DNA of 64,000 nucleotides from assembly GCA_016709155.1 (NCBI GenBank), contig JADJEI010000001.1, positions 124,001-188,000 of the forward strand, read 5' to 3'. The notes below the pieces were generated by a model. It worked only from the letters and a program-made list of their open reading frames with translations. It was not told where the DNA came from and searched no databases. This DNA comes from Ignavibacteriales bacterium (GTDB lineage: Bacteria; Bacteroidota; Ignavibacteria; Ignavibacteriales; Ignavibacteriaceae). The translations under genes and the position numbers were made by a program. This document shows positions 37,741 through 44,895 of this stretch, one piece after another. Positions within the stretch are counted from its first letter, which is position 1. Each line of letters opens with the position of its first letter.

Positions 37741-37806
37741 TTCCAATTAAAGTTGGAGAAATATGAAAAAAGATGATTTAAATGATAGACTTTTTAGTTT
37801 TGCTGT

Positions 37807-37904
37807 CCTGGGGGGTGGAATAAGACAGCAAGAGAATATTGCGGATTGTATAATTATTTTCATTAAAAGCAAGCGAAATAAAAGCAATTCTATTCAACCC
37901 CCTG
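37807..37904 (+). mobile_element. 98-nt in-frame element with terminal inverted repeats (copy 1)
   Basis: Left end CCTGGGGGGTGGAATAAG, right end ATTCTATTCAACCCCCTG; the reverse of the right end (CAGGGGGTTGAATAGAAT) matches the left end imperfectly. The insert lengthens the host protein by 32 residues with no stop. Copy 2 at 41244-41341 has the same length with ~12 substitutions. Confidence 0.75.
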
Positions 37905-38087
37905 AAGTATTAAAGTTTTTACCAAAGCTTTCTAAAACACCAGAATTTGGCGTAATAAGATACCAACTCTCGAAATCCGCAACATCTAGCGGTGCTAATT
38001 ATGAAGAGGCTCAAGCCGGTTCATCAAAAGCTGATTTTAATAATAAAGTTAGAATTTCTCTTAGAGAGATGCGTGAGTCTAATTACT

Positions 38088-38184
38088 TGCCCGGTGTAAT
38101 ATTAAGCTAATAGTCAATGGCCAAGCAAGTGTACTCTTTCTAGTTTTTCATTCACCAGTATAGAGTTTTATTACACAGGGTGCA
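38088..38184 (+). mobile_element. 97-nt element with terminal inverted repeats, disrupting the same gene
   Basis: Left end TGCCCGGTGTAATATTAA; the reverse of the right end reads TGCACCCTGTGTAATAAAA, so the ends are imperfect inverted repeats. It sits between the codons for N-Y and L-R-I-I of the four-helix gene and introduces in-frame stops. It does not resemble the 98-nt element. Confidence 0.65.
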
Positions 38185-38314
38185 GCTTAGAATAATTAAA
38201 GCAACTATGGATGCAGTTAAGTGTGGGCAAGAGCTCTCTATTTTAATAGATGAATCGGAACAATTAAAAAAGATTCTGGGAGCTATTGTAACTAAAACAA
38301 ATAAATCATCTTAA

Positions 38315-38953
38315 CTTTTTACTTTTTACTTTGTACTTTTTTCTTTGTACTTTTTGGCTCTGCATCCCTTTGGGAATCTTTAATCTTGCGCTAAAAGAAT
38401 GTGGTTAAAAAGGTAATTGTGAGACGGCAAAGGTGAGACGAGAAACGTGAGATGTTTCTGCTGCTAACTACTTCAATAGCACGCGGATTAAGCGGATTCG
38501 ACTGATATTCGCACAGATCAGTTTAAATCAGCCTGCCCCTATGGGGTTTCATCATTTAAATCAGTGTACCATTGTTTTAGAACTATCGAGATAGCACCTC
38601 TAATGACAAGGGTGGGAAGTAAAATGTCAAAGGTGAGACGGGAAACGGGAGACGGTAGAAGTGAAACGTGATACTTCGATGGCAATGCCACTCAGTATGA
38701 CAAAACAGGGTGACATACAGATCCTTCGCAAAGCTTCCCAGAGGGGACAGGCAGGGTGACACAACGCTTAGCAGTAAGCCTCTCCCCTGTGCGTTTTGAT
38801 AAGCGGCAGGCTAATTGTTTGATTACAGCAAAATTTGCTCGATATAATACCCTTACTTTGATACAAATAATCATCACGTTATAGTTGACTTTATTACAAT
38901 ATTATTCTATTATTACTCCATAAATAGAACAATACATAAAAAATTGACAAAAA
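38315..38953 (+). repeat. Repeat-rich gap
   Basis: CTTTGTACTTTTT microsatellite, a 22-nt element (38355-38376, minus), GGTGAGACGGGAAACG purine-rich tandem phrases at ~38420 and ~38630, a CAGCCTGCCCCTATGGGG phrase (~38530) and TTCGATGGCAATGCCACTCAG phrases. A CTTCCCAGAGGGGACAGGC variant is at ~38735. No gene. The last 70 bp, AT-rich, probably hold the promoter of the ATPase gene. Confidence 0.65.
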
Positions 38954-40327
38954 ATGAAATTTAATAGAACGGCATTAAAATTTTTAAGCGAATGGAAATT
39001 AAAATCTGATCGTAAACCATTAGTAATAAGAGGAGCGAGACAGGTAGGTAAAACTACACTTGTAGAAATGTTTGCAAAGAATTTTAAGCAATTTATATCG
39101 TTAAACTTAGAATTAGCTGAGGATAGATCAATTTTTGAAAATAAAAAAAATTTTGAAGAAGTAATTGATGCATTATACTTCTTAAAAAATGCGAATAAAT
39201 CTGAAAAAGACACCTTACTTTTTATAGATGAAATACAAAACTCACCCCAGACAATAAAGTATCTTAGATACTTTTATGAAAATCAAAAAGATATTGCAGT
39301 AATAACAGCGGGGTCGTTATTGGAGACAATAATAGACAAAGAATTAAGCTATCCGGTAGGAAGAGTAGAATTTTTTGCTTTAAGACCATTTTCATTTCGT
39401 GAATATTTAACGGCTATGGGAGAAGAGCAAGCAATAAAGGCAATAGATACAATTCCGTTTCCTGCTTATGCAGCAGATAAACTGATCACATTGTTTAGAA
39501 AGTATGCGCTGATTGGCGGTATGCCGGAGGTATTAAAAAATTTTGCAGAAGATGGTGATCTGGTAAAAGTTAAAGACATAATAAAAAACCTTGTGCTTTC
39601 TTATAAAACTGATGTAGAAAAATATGCAAGGAATGATACAGTTAATAAAATAATAAGGCACATAATTGATAAGGCGTTTTACTTTGCCGGCGAGAGAATA
39701 AAATTTAACAGGTTCGGTAATTCAGATTACAGATCGCGAGAGGTAGGTGAATGTTTCAGGATACTTGAAAAAACTATGTTACTGAAAATGGTCTATCCAG
39801 CGACAAGTACAATGCTGCCCATAATTCCAAATATTAATCGAACACCCAAATTATTATTGCTTGATACCGGGCTTGTAAATTTTATAAGCGGAATTGAAAA
39901 AGAAATATACCAGGCAAAGGAATTAAGTGATTTATATAAAGGCAGGATTGCGGAGCATATTGTTGGACAGGAATTGATGACAAAAGAAATTTATCCTGAT
40001 AGTAATCTTGTTTTCTGGGTCCGTGATAAAAAACAGGCGGATGCAGAATTAGATTACCTTTTTGTACATAAAGGGAATGTTATACCTTTAGAAGTGAAAT
40101 CAGGCGCAGCTGGTAAGTTAAAATCTTTACAACAGTTTATTAATTTAAACGAATCCGGCGAGGGTATAAAAATCGGGGTAAGGATTTATTCCGGTAATTT
40201 GAGTATTCAGAAGGAACGCACATCTGAAGGTAAAGAGTATTTCTTATTAAACCTCCCTTTCTATTTATTGGATAAATTGACCGATTATATTGATCAGATT
40301 AACGGTGTTGATAATAAAATTATTTAA
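38954..40327 (+). CDS. AAA-family ATPase with DUF4143
   Basis: 457 aa, intact. Walker A in V-I-R-G-A-R-Q-V-G-K-T-T-L (residues ~24-36), Walker B L-L-F-I-D-E-I-Q-N (~92-100), sensor I-T-A-G-S-L-L-E. C-terminal DUF4143 with L-K-M-V-Y-P, L-L-D-T-G-L-V-N-F, and a nuclease-like strand-helix element E-L-D-Y-L-F-V-H-K-G-N-V-I-P-L-E-V-K-S-G (D...E-V-K as in restriction-endonuclease-fold proteins). A common lone ATP-binding protein of prokaryotes; role unknown, proposed in mobile-element or defence contexts. Repeats flank it on both sides. Confidence 0.9.
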   Translation: MKFNRTALKFLSEWKLKSDRKPLVIRGARQVGKTTLVEMFAKNFKQFISLNLELAEDRSIFENKKNFEEVIDALYFLKNANKSEKDTLLFIDEIQNSPQTIKYLRYFYENQKDIAVITAGSLLETIIDKELSYPVGRVEFFALRPFSFREYLTAMGEEQAIKAIDTIPFPAYAADKLITLFRKYALIGGMPEVLKNFAEDGDLVKVKDIIKNLVLSYKTDVEKYARNDTVNKIIRHIIDKAFYFAGERIKFNRFGNSDYRSREVGECFRILEKTMLLKMVYPATSTMLPIIPNINRTPKLLLLDTGLVNFISGIEKEIYQAKELSDLYKGRIAEHIVGQELMTKEIYPDSNLVFWVRDKKQADAELDYLFVHKGNVIPLEVKSGAAGKLKSLQQFINLNESGEGIKIGVRIYSGNLSIQKERTSEGKEYFLLNLPFYLLDKLTDYIDQINGVDNKII

Positions 40328-40335
40328 GAAATTTA

Positions 40336-40863
40336 ATGCGTGATTTTACAATAAAAAAATATGGTTTACTTTTAGAAAGACTTTTGGTAAAAGGTTATAC
40401 TTTTATACCATTTCGTGATTACCAAGCTGATAAATTTTCATTGTTAAATGTTTAATCTTCAATGGATGAGAAGTCAGAGGGCAGAGCTTCCCGATGGATC
40501 GGGATTTCCACTACGTTACAACAGAGCGGCAAGCGCGAAGGGCAAACAGCGGAACGCAGGGACCCTTCGACTATCCCGATGAATCCGGGCAAACTGCTTC
40601 TCAAAGGGTGACAGGACGCTGAGCGCTAAGCCCCATTCGCTAAGCATCTTAAGACACGATGTAGATTTATTGCCAGAGTATGCATTAACACTGACAAAAC
40701 TTGAAAATAAATTAGGAATATTCGGTACGTATTTTTTTAGAATTGTCCAGGAAAGTTTTGAAGAAAAGATAATAAGAGAGATTGTAGAGATAGGCACGAG
40801 ATAGGGTATCATTATGAGGAGTTAGATTTAGTAAGAAAAAAGATTCCCGAAGGGATGGCGAGC
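40336..40863 (+). pseudogene. WalW-like polysaccharide deacetylase gene split and truncated by repeat insertions
   Basis: M-R-D-F-T-I-K-K-Y-G-L-L-L-E-R-L-L-V-K-G-Y-T-F-I-P-F-R-D-Y (40336-40455) is the usual N-terminus. It is followed by ~190 bp of repeat-type DNA (CTTCGACTATCCCGATGAATC, GGGTGACAGGACGC). Homology resumes at ~40646: L-R-H-D-V-D-L-L-P-E-Y-A-L (NodB motif 1), G-I-F-G-T-Y-F-F-R, and, one lost base later, I-G-H-E-I-G-Y-H-Y-E-E-L-D-L-V-R-K-K. There a 22-nt element (40844-40865) begins and ends the frame with I-P-E-G-M-A-S-stop. A second element follows at 40872-40893. Clearly dead. Confidence 0.85.
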
Positions 40864-40865
40864 TA

Positions 40866-41199
40866 AAAAGTATCCCAAGGGGATGGCTGTCCATAAAGTT
40901 CACCCCGTGAAATACTCTCTGTAAGATTGCGGTAAAATAATTTGATTAATAATTCAGGCTTTTGCATTTATTGATTTAATTATTTCACGGGGGAACAAAG
41001 ATAAAAGTTTGATAAAAGATAAAAGATTAAAAGCCTGCCCTGAGTCTATCGAAGGGGAAAAAGATTAATTCAAGATAAAAGATTCCCATGGGGATGGCAA
41101 GCCATAAAGTTTAGTACAGGATAAAAGTCCCGCAATAATATATCAAGCAGCTGAGGTGGCGGGATGTCGTTTACACTTCCAATAAAAGTTGGAGGAAGT
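40866..41199 (+). repeat. Repeat mosaic
   Basis: Second 22-nt element (40872-40893), ~100 bp of AT-rich DNA, GATAAAAGATTAAAAGCC-TGCCCTGAG phrase (~41018-41060), another 22-nt element starting TTCCCATGGGGATGGCAAGC (~41086), and the TCCCGC hairpin repeat (41102-41167) leading directly into the four-helix gene. Confidence 0.75.
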
Positions 41200-41445
41200 A
41201 TGAAAAAAGATGATTTAAATGATAGACTTTTTAGTTTTGCTGTCCTGGGGGGTGGAATAAGCCTGCAAGAAAATATTGCGAATTCTGTAATTATTTTCAT
41301 TAAAAGCAAGCGAAATAAAAACGATTCTATTCAACCCCCTGAATTGTTAAAATTATTACCGCAGTTACCCAAAACACCAGAGTTCAATATTATTCGATAT
41401 CAGTTGGCAAAAGCTCAACATCTTCAGGTGCTAATTATTCACCCC
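41200..41445 (+). pseudogene. Second four-helix-bundle gene with the 98-nt insert, 3'-truncated
   Basis: M-K-K-D-D-L-N-D-R-L-F-S-F-A-V, then the 98-nt element (41244-41341) in frame, then L-L-K-L-L-P-Q-L-P-K-T-P-E-F-N-I-I-R-Y-Q-L-A-K. A lost base moves S-A-T-S-S-G-A-N-Y out of frame and homology stops at ~41442, replaced by a GIY-YIG fragment. The upstream ATG at 41164 (M-S-F-T-L-P-I-K-V-G-G-S) is in frame and could extend the protein; I prefer 41200 because GGAGG lies at 41191-41195. Confidence 0.8.
41244..41341 (+). mobile_element. 98-nt in-frame element with terminal inverted repeats (copy 2)
   Basis: Same ends and length as 37807-37904. Insertion site is identical (between F-A-V and (V/L)-L-K). 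Equal length with substitutions only suggests selection for frame, or one insertion that was later copied with its host gene. Confidence 0.75.
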
Positions 41446-41452
41446 GTCAAAT

Positions 41453-41596
41453 ATGAAAACAAACTATATTACGTATGTTTTAAAAAGTAAGTTAGATAGT
41501 AATTTCTATGTCGGGTATACAACAAACTTAAAGCAAAGATTAGACGAACATAACAGCGGCAGCACTGCTGTCCGAAATAATTTTAATATCAGTTAA
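41453..41596 (+). pseudogene. GIY-YIG endonuclease fragment
   Basis: M-K-T-N-Y-I-T-Y-V-L-K-S-K-L-D-S-N-F-Y-V-G-Y-T-T-N-L-K-Q-R-L-D-E-H-N-S-G: the Y-x-Y-V-L-K-S ... Y-V-G-Y-T-x-N-L-x-x-R-L-x-E-H-N-x-G pattern of small UPF0213/YhbQ-like GIY-YIG proteins. Stops after 47 codons, about half the normal ~85-95 aa, so the C-terminal half with the catalytic glutamate is missing. Joined directly to the truncated four-helix gene. Confidence 0.8.
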
Positions 41597-41689
41597 AATA
41601 AATTAAAATTAAATTGTATTGAGAAGGAATTGTATATAAATAAAAACAATCCCTATTCCCCATAAGGCAAGTTGATTATACAGAAGAGC

Positions 41690-41815
41690 AAACCGTTAAA
41701 ACGGTTGGCAGTTAAATATTTTTTAAGTTCTCAACGGGATTTGGCTTGCCATCCCCTTGTGAAATTCCGTTGAGAATGTAAATCAAATTGTGATTAACCG
41801 TTTCAACGGTTCCAT
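41690..41815 (+). repeat. Paired palindromes, filled version with 22-nt insertion
   Basis: AACCGTTAAAACGGTT, then TTCTCAACGGGATT, then a 22-nt insertion at 41742-41763, then ATTCCGTTGAGAA, then AACCGTTTCAACGGTT. The empty version is at 27421-27447. The reverse of the insertion (TTCACAAGGGGA + TGGCAAGCCA) matches the element at ~41086. Confidence 0.85.
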
Positions 41816-41897
41816 AGTTCAATTAGTAAACCAGGGTATTTAGAATTAGGCAAAATCATTCAATATTTTTTCAAAATAATTATTTTGGACAGATATG
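41813..41897 (+). repeat. ~85-bp leader repeat, second copy
   Basis: Nearly the same as 1730-1812, and again upstream of a hicB gene (here 73 bp from its start). See the first copy for details. Confidence 0.75.
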
Positions 41898-41969
41898 GAA
41901 TTACTATTGTTATTTCGATATTAGAACAAAAATGCTTAATTTTATTATCATTTTAAGGAGTAAATAAAA

Positions 41970-42197
41970 ATGAAATTTAAAGTTATTATGACTTATGATA
42001 AGGAGTATGAGGGTTATGTAGTTGATGTTCCGGAACTTACCGGTTGCATGAGCCAGGGTAAAACATTAGACGAAGCTTTGAATAATATTAGGGATGCAAT
42101 AAAAGGCTGGTTGGAAGTGGAAAAGGAGCATGGTAGATTTAATACCGAAAGTCGGGATGAGGAATGCGAAATATTTTTGGGAGAGGTGTTGGTTTAG
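41970..42197 (+). CDS. hicB: HicB-family antitoxin
   Basis: 75 aa. M-K-F-K-V-I-M-T-Y-D-K-E-Y-E-G-Y-V-V-D-V-P-E-L-T-G-C-M-S-Q-G-K-T-L-D-E-A-L-N-N-I-R-D-A-I is the classical HicB partial RNase-H fold with P-E-L-x-G-C-x-S-Q-G-x-T-x-x-E-A. A good AAGGAG lies upstream (41956-41961). TAG overlaps the GTG of hicA (TAGTG), order hicB-hicA. No DNA-binding domain is present, so any autoregulation must involve the complex or another protein. Confidence 0.9.
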   Translation: MKFKVIMTYDKEYEGYVVDVPELTGCMSQGKTLDEALNNIRDAIKGWLEVEKEHGRFNTESRDEECEIFLGEVLV

Positions 42198-42415
42198 TGG
42201 GCATTTTCTCTAATTTTTCAGGTAAAGAAGTCGTTAAAATATTCGAAAGATTTGGATATGTTTTAAATCATCAATCCGGCAGTCATATGATATTATATCA
42301 TAATTCAAAACCTACGTTATCAATACCAAATCATAAAGAATTAGCTCCAGGATTGTTGAGGGGACTTATCAGGAAAAGTGGAATTACTGTTGAAGAATTT
42401 TTAGATGCAAAATGA
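42197..42415 (+). CDS. hicA: HicA-family mRNA interferase toxin
   Basis: GTG at 42197 overlaps the hicB stop; an in-frame ATG at 42164 exists but the overlap start is preferred. 72 aa: S-G-K-E-V-V-K-I-F-E-R-F-G-Y-V-L-N-H-Q-S-G-S-H-M-I-L-Y-H (catalytic H in G-S-H), P-T-L-S-I-P-N-H-K-E-L-A-P-G-L-L-R-G-L-I-R-K-S-G-I-T. Intact double-stranded-RNA-binding-like fold. Unlike the module at 1984, this pair is unbroken. Confidence 0.9.
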   Translation: MGIFSNFSGKEVVKIFERFGYVLNHQSGSHMILYHNSKPTLSIPNHKELAPGLLRGLIRKSGITVEEFLDAK

Positions 42416-42606
42416 ATTGCAGTACAATTCCATTGATTTATTGTGACTTACATTTTGTAATTCTTTTCATTGCTGATAAGCAGTTCTAGGTTGTGCAGAT
42501 AAAAAGACCTTTAATAAATTTATAAACCATCTAAAAACTATATTTTTACTAAATAGAACAGCATAGCGGCAGGTTCTGATAAACACAGATTTCCGCTGAT
42601 CATTTA

Positions 42607-42822
42607 TTGGTTTTTAAAGTCAACTATAAATTATTCCTCACTAACCCTTATCACCCCGGCCTTTACTTTGAAAGAGTACACTCAACCCACCCTGTTTTCT
42701 CAATTAGCATTACAAAGCATTATCGAGCTATCGGTTTATTAAATAACAATGATATCGTTTGGTTATGGATCGGGTCATATTCAGATTATGATAATAGGGT
42801 ATGTCAATTGAGAAATAAATAG
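42607..42822 (+). pseudogene. RelE/ParE-like toxin remnant, N-terminus missing
   Basis: Starts only at a TTG: Y-K-L-F-L-T-N-P-Y-H-P-G-L-Y-F-E-R-V-H, then Y-R-A-I-G-L-L-N-N-N-D-I-V-W-L-W-I-G-S-Y-S-D-Y-D-N. N-P-x-H-P-x-L-x-F-x-x-V and W-x-W-I-G-S-H/Y-x-x-Y-D are the markers of a RelE-type toxin subgroup that is usually ~85-90 aa. About 20 N-terminal residues are absent and no antitoxin is visible, so it is likely a leftover. Confidence 0.65.
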
Positions 42823-43457
42823 AATCATTATTTATATGCTGAATTTGATAAGAGGGTAAAGAAATTGTTAATTCAAGATAAAAGATTAAAAGCCTGCCCT
42901 GAGTCTATCGAAGGGGAAAAAGATAAAAGTTTTGGTGAAGACAAAAGTCCCGCAATAATATATGAAGCAGCAGAGGCGGCGGGATGGCAGGACATAAAGG
43001 AAAAGATTAATTAAGATAAAAGATTAAAAGGCCCGGCTTGAGGGAAAAAAAAATTTTGGTGATGACAAAAGTCCCGCAATAATGTATGAAGCAGCAGAGG
43101 TGGCGGGATGGCAGTAGAACTTCCAATAAAAGTAAAAAGTCAAAATAGAACACAGATCCTTCGACAAGCTCAGGATGACAATTTAACAATGCAGCAATTA
43201 AACGATGATACTTCGATGGCAATGCCACTCAGGGTGACAGTTCCCTTCGATGGCAATGCAGCGATTTAGCAATTCAACAATCCAACCATTCAACAATGCT
43301 GCTTCGCACTTTGGCTCCGCTCAGCCTGACAAAACAAATAAATATCCTTTATGTTCTATTCGTCCTTTCTATTTGAATAATCCTAAAGATGTATTATTTT
43401 TCGATTACAATTGTAGTCATTTGACTATAATAGTAGTCAGACAGAAAGTAGTTTAAT
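42823..43457 (+). repeat. Repeat mosaic with two TCCCGC hairpin copies
   Basis: GATAAAAGATTAAAAGCC phrases (~42877, ~43017), TCCCGC repeats at ~42947 and ~43066, then CTTCGACAAGCTCAGGATGA (~43157) and TTCGATGGCAATGCCACTCAG phrases. An ORF from 43106 begins M-A-V-E-L-P-I-K-V, as the four-helix leader does, but runs into junk. AT-rich DNA with GATTACAATTGTAGTCATTT before the MNT gene could be a promoter or operator; a TGTAGTCA...TAGTAGTCA pair lies at ~43415-43440. Confidence 0.65.
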
Positions 43458-44069
43458 ATGGTAACAAATAAGATATTAGAATTTGTTTTTAGTGCACCAA
43501 GCCACATTACTGTACTGCGGGTGTTAAATGAAAGGAATATTGGAATCTCCGGCAGAGAAGTATCCAGGTTAACAGGATTATCAGTAAGGGCTGTACAGGT
43601 ATCATTAACCAACCTTAGTAAAACCGGCATAGTTAAAATAGCAGAGGGGAAACGGGAACACTTATTTACAATAGACAGAGAAAAATACCTTGTTAAAGAG
43701 CTGGTTGAAAAAATATTTAATGCTGAAAACGACTATAGCATGCAGATTCTAAAACTGATAAGAACAAAATTGAAACCTTACACAGTTAGTCTTATCCAAT
43801 TTGGAAGTACAGCCAGAGGTAATGAAACACCGGCGAGTGATTTTGATTTATGTATTGTTTATGCCGGCAAATTAAAAGTAATTGAGGAAATAGTTTCCAA
43901 ACTGCGCTCAGAGTTATATATTTTATTTAATATAACTTTAGCGCCTATTTATGTTTCGGCTGCAAAGTTCAGACAGCTTGGCAAGCAAGAGAGACCGCCC
44001 GTCAATAGTATTATTAAAGAAGGGAAAATAATTGCAGGAAAATTGATCAAGGAATTATTGAATGGTTAA
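43458..44069 (+). CDS. wHTH-MNT protein (minimal nucleotidyltransferase with DNA-binding N-terminus)
   Basis: 203 aa. N-terminal winged helix (~15-75: I-T-V-L-R-V-L-N-E-R-N-I-G-I-S-G-R-E-V-S-R-L-T-G-L-S-V-R-A-V-Q-V-S-L) joined to an MNT domain with I-Q-F-G-S-T-A-R-G-N-E-T-P-A-S-D-F-D-L-C (G-S-x-A-R-G-x(5)-S-D-x-D). In MNT-HEPN systems the nucleotidyltransferase is the antitoxin, AMPylating the HEPN RNase, and the wHTH suits self-repression of the operon. The gene overlaps the HEPN gene by 8 bp. Confidence 0.85.
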   Translation: MVTNKILEFVFSAPSHITVLRVLNERNIGISGREVSRLTGLSVRAVQVSLTNLSKTGIVKIAEGKREHLFTIDREKYLVKELVEKIFNAENDYSMQILKLIRTKLKPYTVSLIQFGSTARGNETPASDFDLCIVYAGKLKVIEEIVSKLRSELYILFNITLAPIYVSAAKFRQLGKQERPPVNSIIKEGKIIAGKLIKELLNG

Positions 44070-44475
44070 ACGGGTATCATCCAAAGTTTATGACTCAGTC
44101 AAATATAAAAATTTTATTAAAGTTGCTGATAATTTTAAAGAGGCTGCAGATTTAGCATTTGAATTTGAATACTTTAATGCTGCGGGAGTTTTGTATATAC
44201 ATTCTGCCATTGCATACTCAGATGCGATAACAATCAAATTATCAGGTAAAAAAAGCAGCGGCGAAAATCATTATCAAGTGATACAATTACTTGAGGATAT
44301 TATACCTAAAGTCAGGGTTGATAATAAAGCGTTTAATAATCTAAAGACACTTATTGATCACAAAAATCTTATTTCTTATACAGGGGATGTTTATCAGAAA
44401 AAGGACTTAGAAAAGATTCGAAAATCATTTCACAGATACAGGGAGTGGGTAGTATTTCTACTAAGAGACTTCTAA
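44062..44475 (+). CDS. HEPN-domain protein (probable toxin of the MNT pair)
   Basis: 137 aa, all helical: F-I-K-V-A-D-N-F-K-E-A-A-D-L-A-F-E-F-E-Y-F-N-A-A-G-V-L-Y-I-H-S-A-I-A-Y-S-D-A, H-Y-Q-V-I-Q-L-L-E-D-I-I-P-K, then L-I-D-H-K-N-L-I-S-Y-T-G-D-V-Y and K-I-R-K-S-F-H-R-Y. The usual RNase motif R-x(4-6)-H is not present; the nearest is R-K-S-F-H with only three residues between. Its last residues R-D-F-stop are encoded by the left end of a palindromic element (44464-44604). Confidence 0.75.
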   Translation: MVKRVSSKVYDSVKYKNFIKVADNFKEAADLAFEFEYFNAAGVLYIHSAIAYSDAITIKLSGKKSSGENHYQVIQLLEDIIPKVRVDNKAFNNLKTLIDHKNLISYTGDVYQKKDLEKIRKSFHRYREWVVFLLRDF

Positions 44476-44604
44476 AAAATTCAATTCGTTATTCCCGTGT
44501 AAACAGGCATCTATTGATTATGAGAAGATTCCTGCTGATGTTTATCCCGATGCAATCGGGGCGGGAATGACATTCAAATCTAAGTCTATTTTTCAGAAGT
44601 CCCT
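44464..44604 (+). mobile_element. Palindromic element A (TIRs AGAGACTTCT..), at the HEPN gene end
   Basis: Left end AGAGACTTCTAAAAAATT; the reverse of the right end is AGGGACTTCTGAAAAATA (16 of 18 positions). Inside are ATTCCCGTG-TAAACAGG and GCGGGAATGAC arms of the widespread ATTCCCG..CGGGAAT hairpin type. It supplies the codons R-D-F and the stop of the HEPN gene. Confidence 0.75.
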
Positions 44605-44895
44605 TTTTGATAATTTGTGCTTCTATAGGTAATTTTTTCCTGCAATAACAGCAAACTCCATTTTTTATAATTGATAGTTTTAGTGCTTATGATTTTTTTC
44701 ATAATTTAGCATTATAGATTTATACTATTTTATAAAAATTATTTTTAGAAAGATCTGAAGAACAAGGGGAAAATTGAAATACGTGATCTGCTTCTCAAAA
44801 TACTATTCCATTATACTGCCGCTCCCCTGCTTAAAAAACTTCACCTATCCGAAACAGTTTCTACTTAAAAAATTAAAATTAAATCAAGAAACAAA
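44605..44895. other. Gap with nothing recognised
   Basis: 290 bp, AT-rich, no ORF, no repeat family I recognise. Presumably contains the promoter for nfnA; no clear motif is visible. ATG of nfnA is preceded by AAGAAACAAA rather than a strong ribosome site. Confidence 0.4.

Larger units (their letters stand above)
37763..38314 (+). pseudogene. Four-helix-bundle (S23/Avd-like) gene carrying two different palindromic inserts
   Basis: M-K-K-D-D-L-N-D-R-L-F-S-F-A-V starts the family. Homology stops at 37807 for a 98-nt insert and resumes V-L-K-F-L-P-K-L-S-K-T-P-E-F-G-V-I-R-Y-Q-L-S-K-S-A-T-S-S-G-A-N-Y-E-E-A-Q with the frame intact (net gain 32 codons). At R-E-S-N-Y (~38087) a second insert (38088-38184) brings stops. 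After it S-L-R-I-I-K-A-T-M-D-A-V-K ... L-K-K-I-L-G-A-I-V-T-K runs to TAA 38312-38314. Uninterrupted members such as the relic at 10917 lack both. The function of this family is not established; members occur as S23 intervening-sequence proteins and as Avd of diversity-generating retroelements. Confidence 0.85.

Noticed and set aside
37763..38314. Diversity-generating retroelement, since Avd is a four-helix-bundle protein
   Set aside because: No reverse transcriptase, template repeat or variable repeat with adenine-biased changes is visible nearby.
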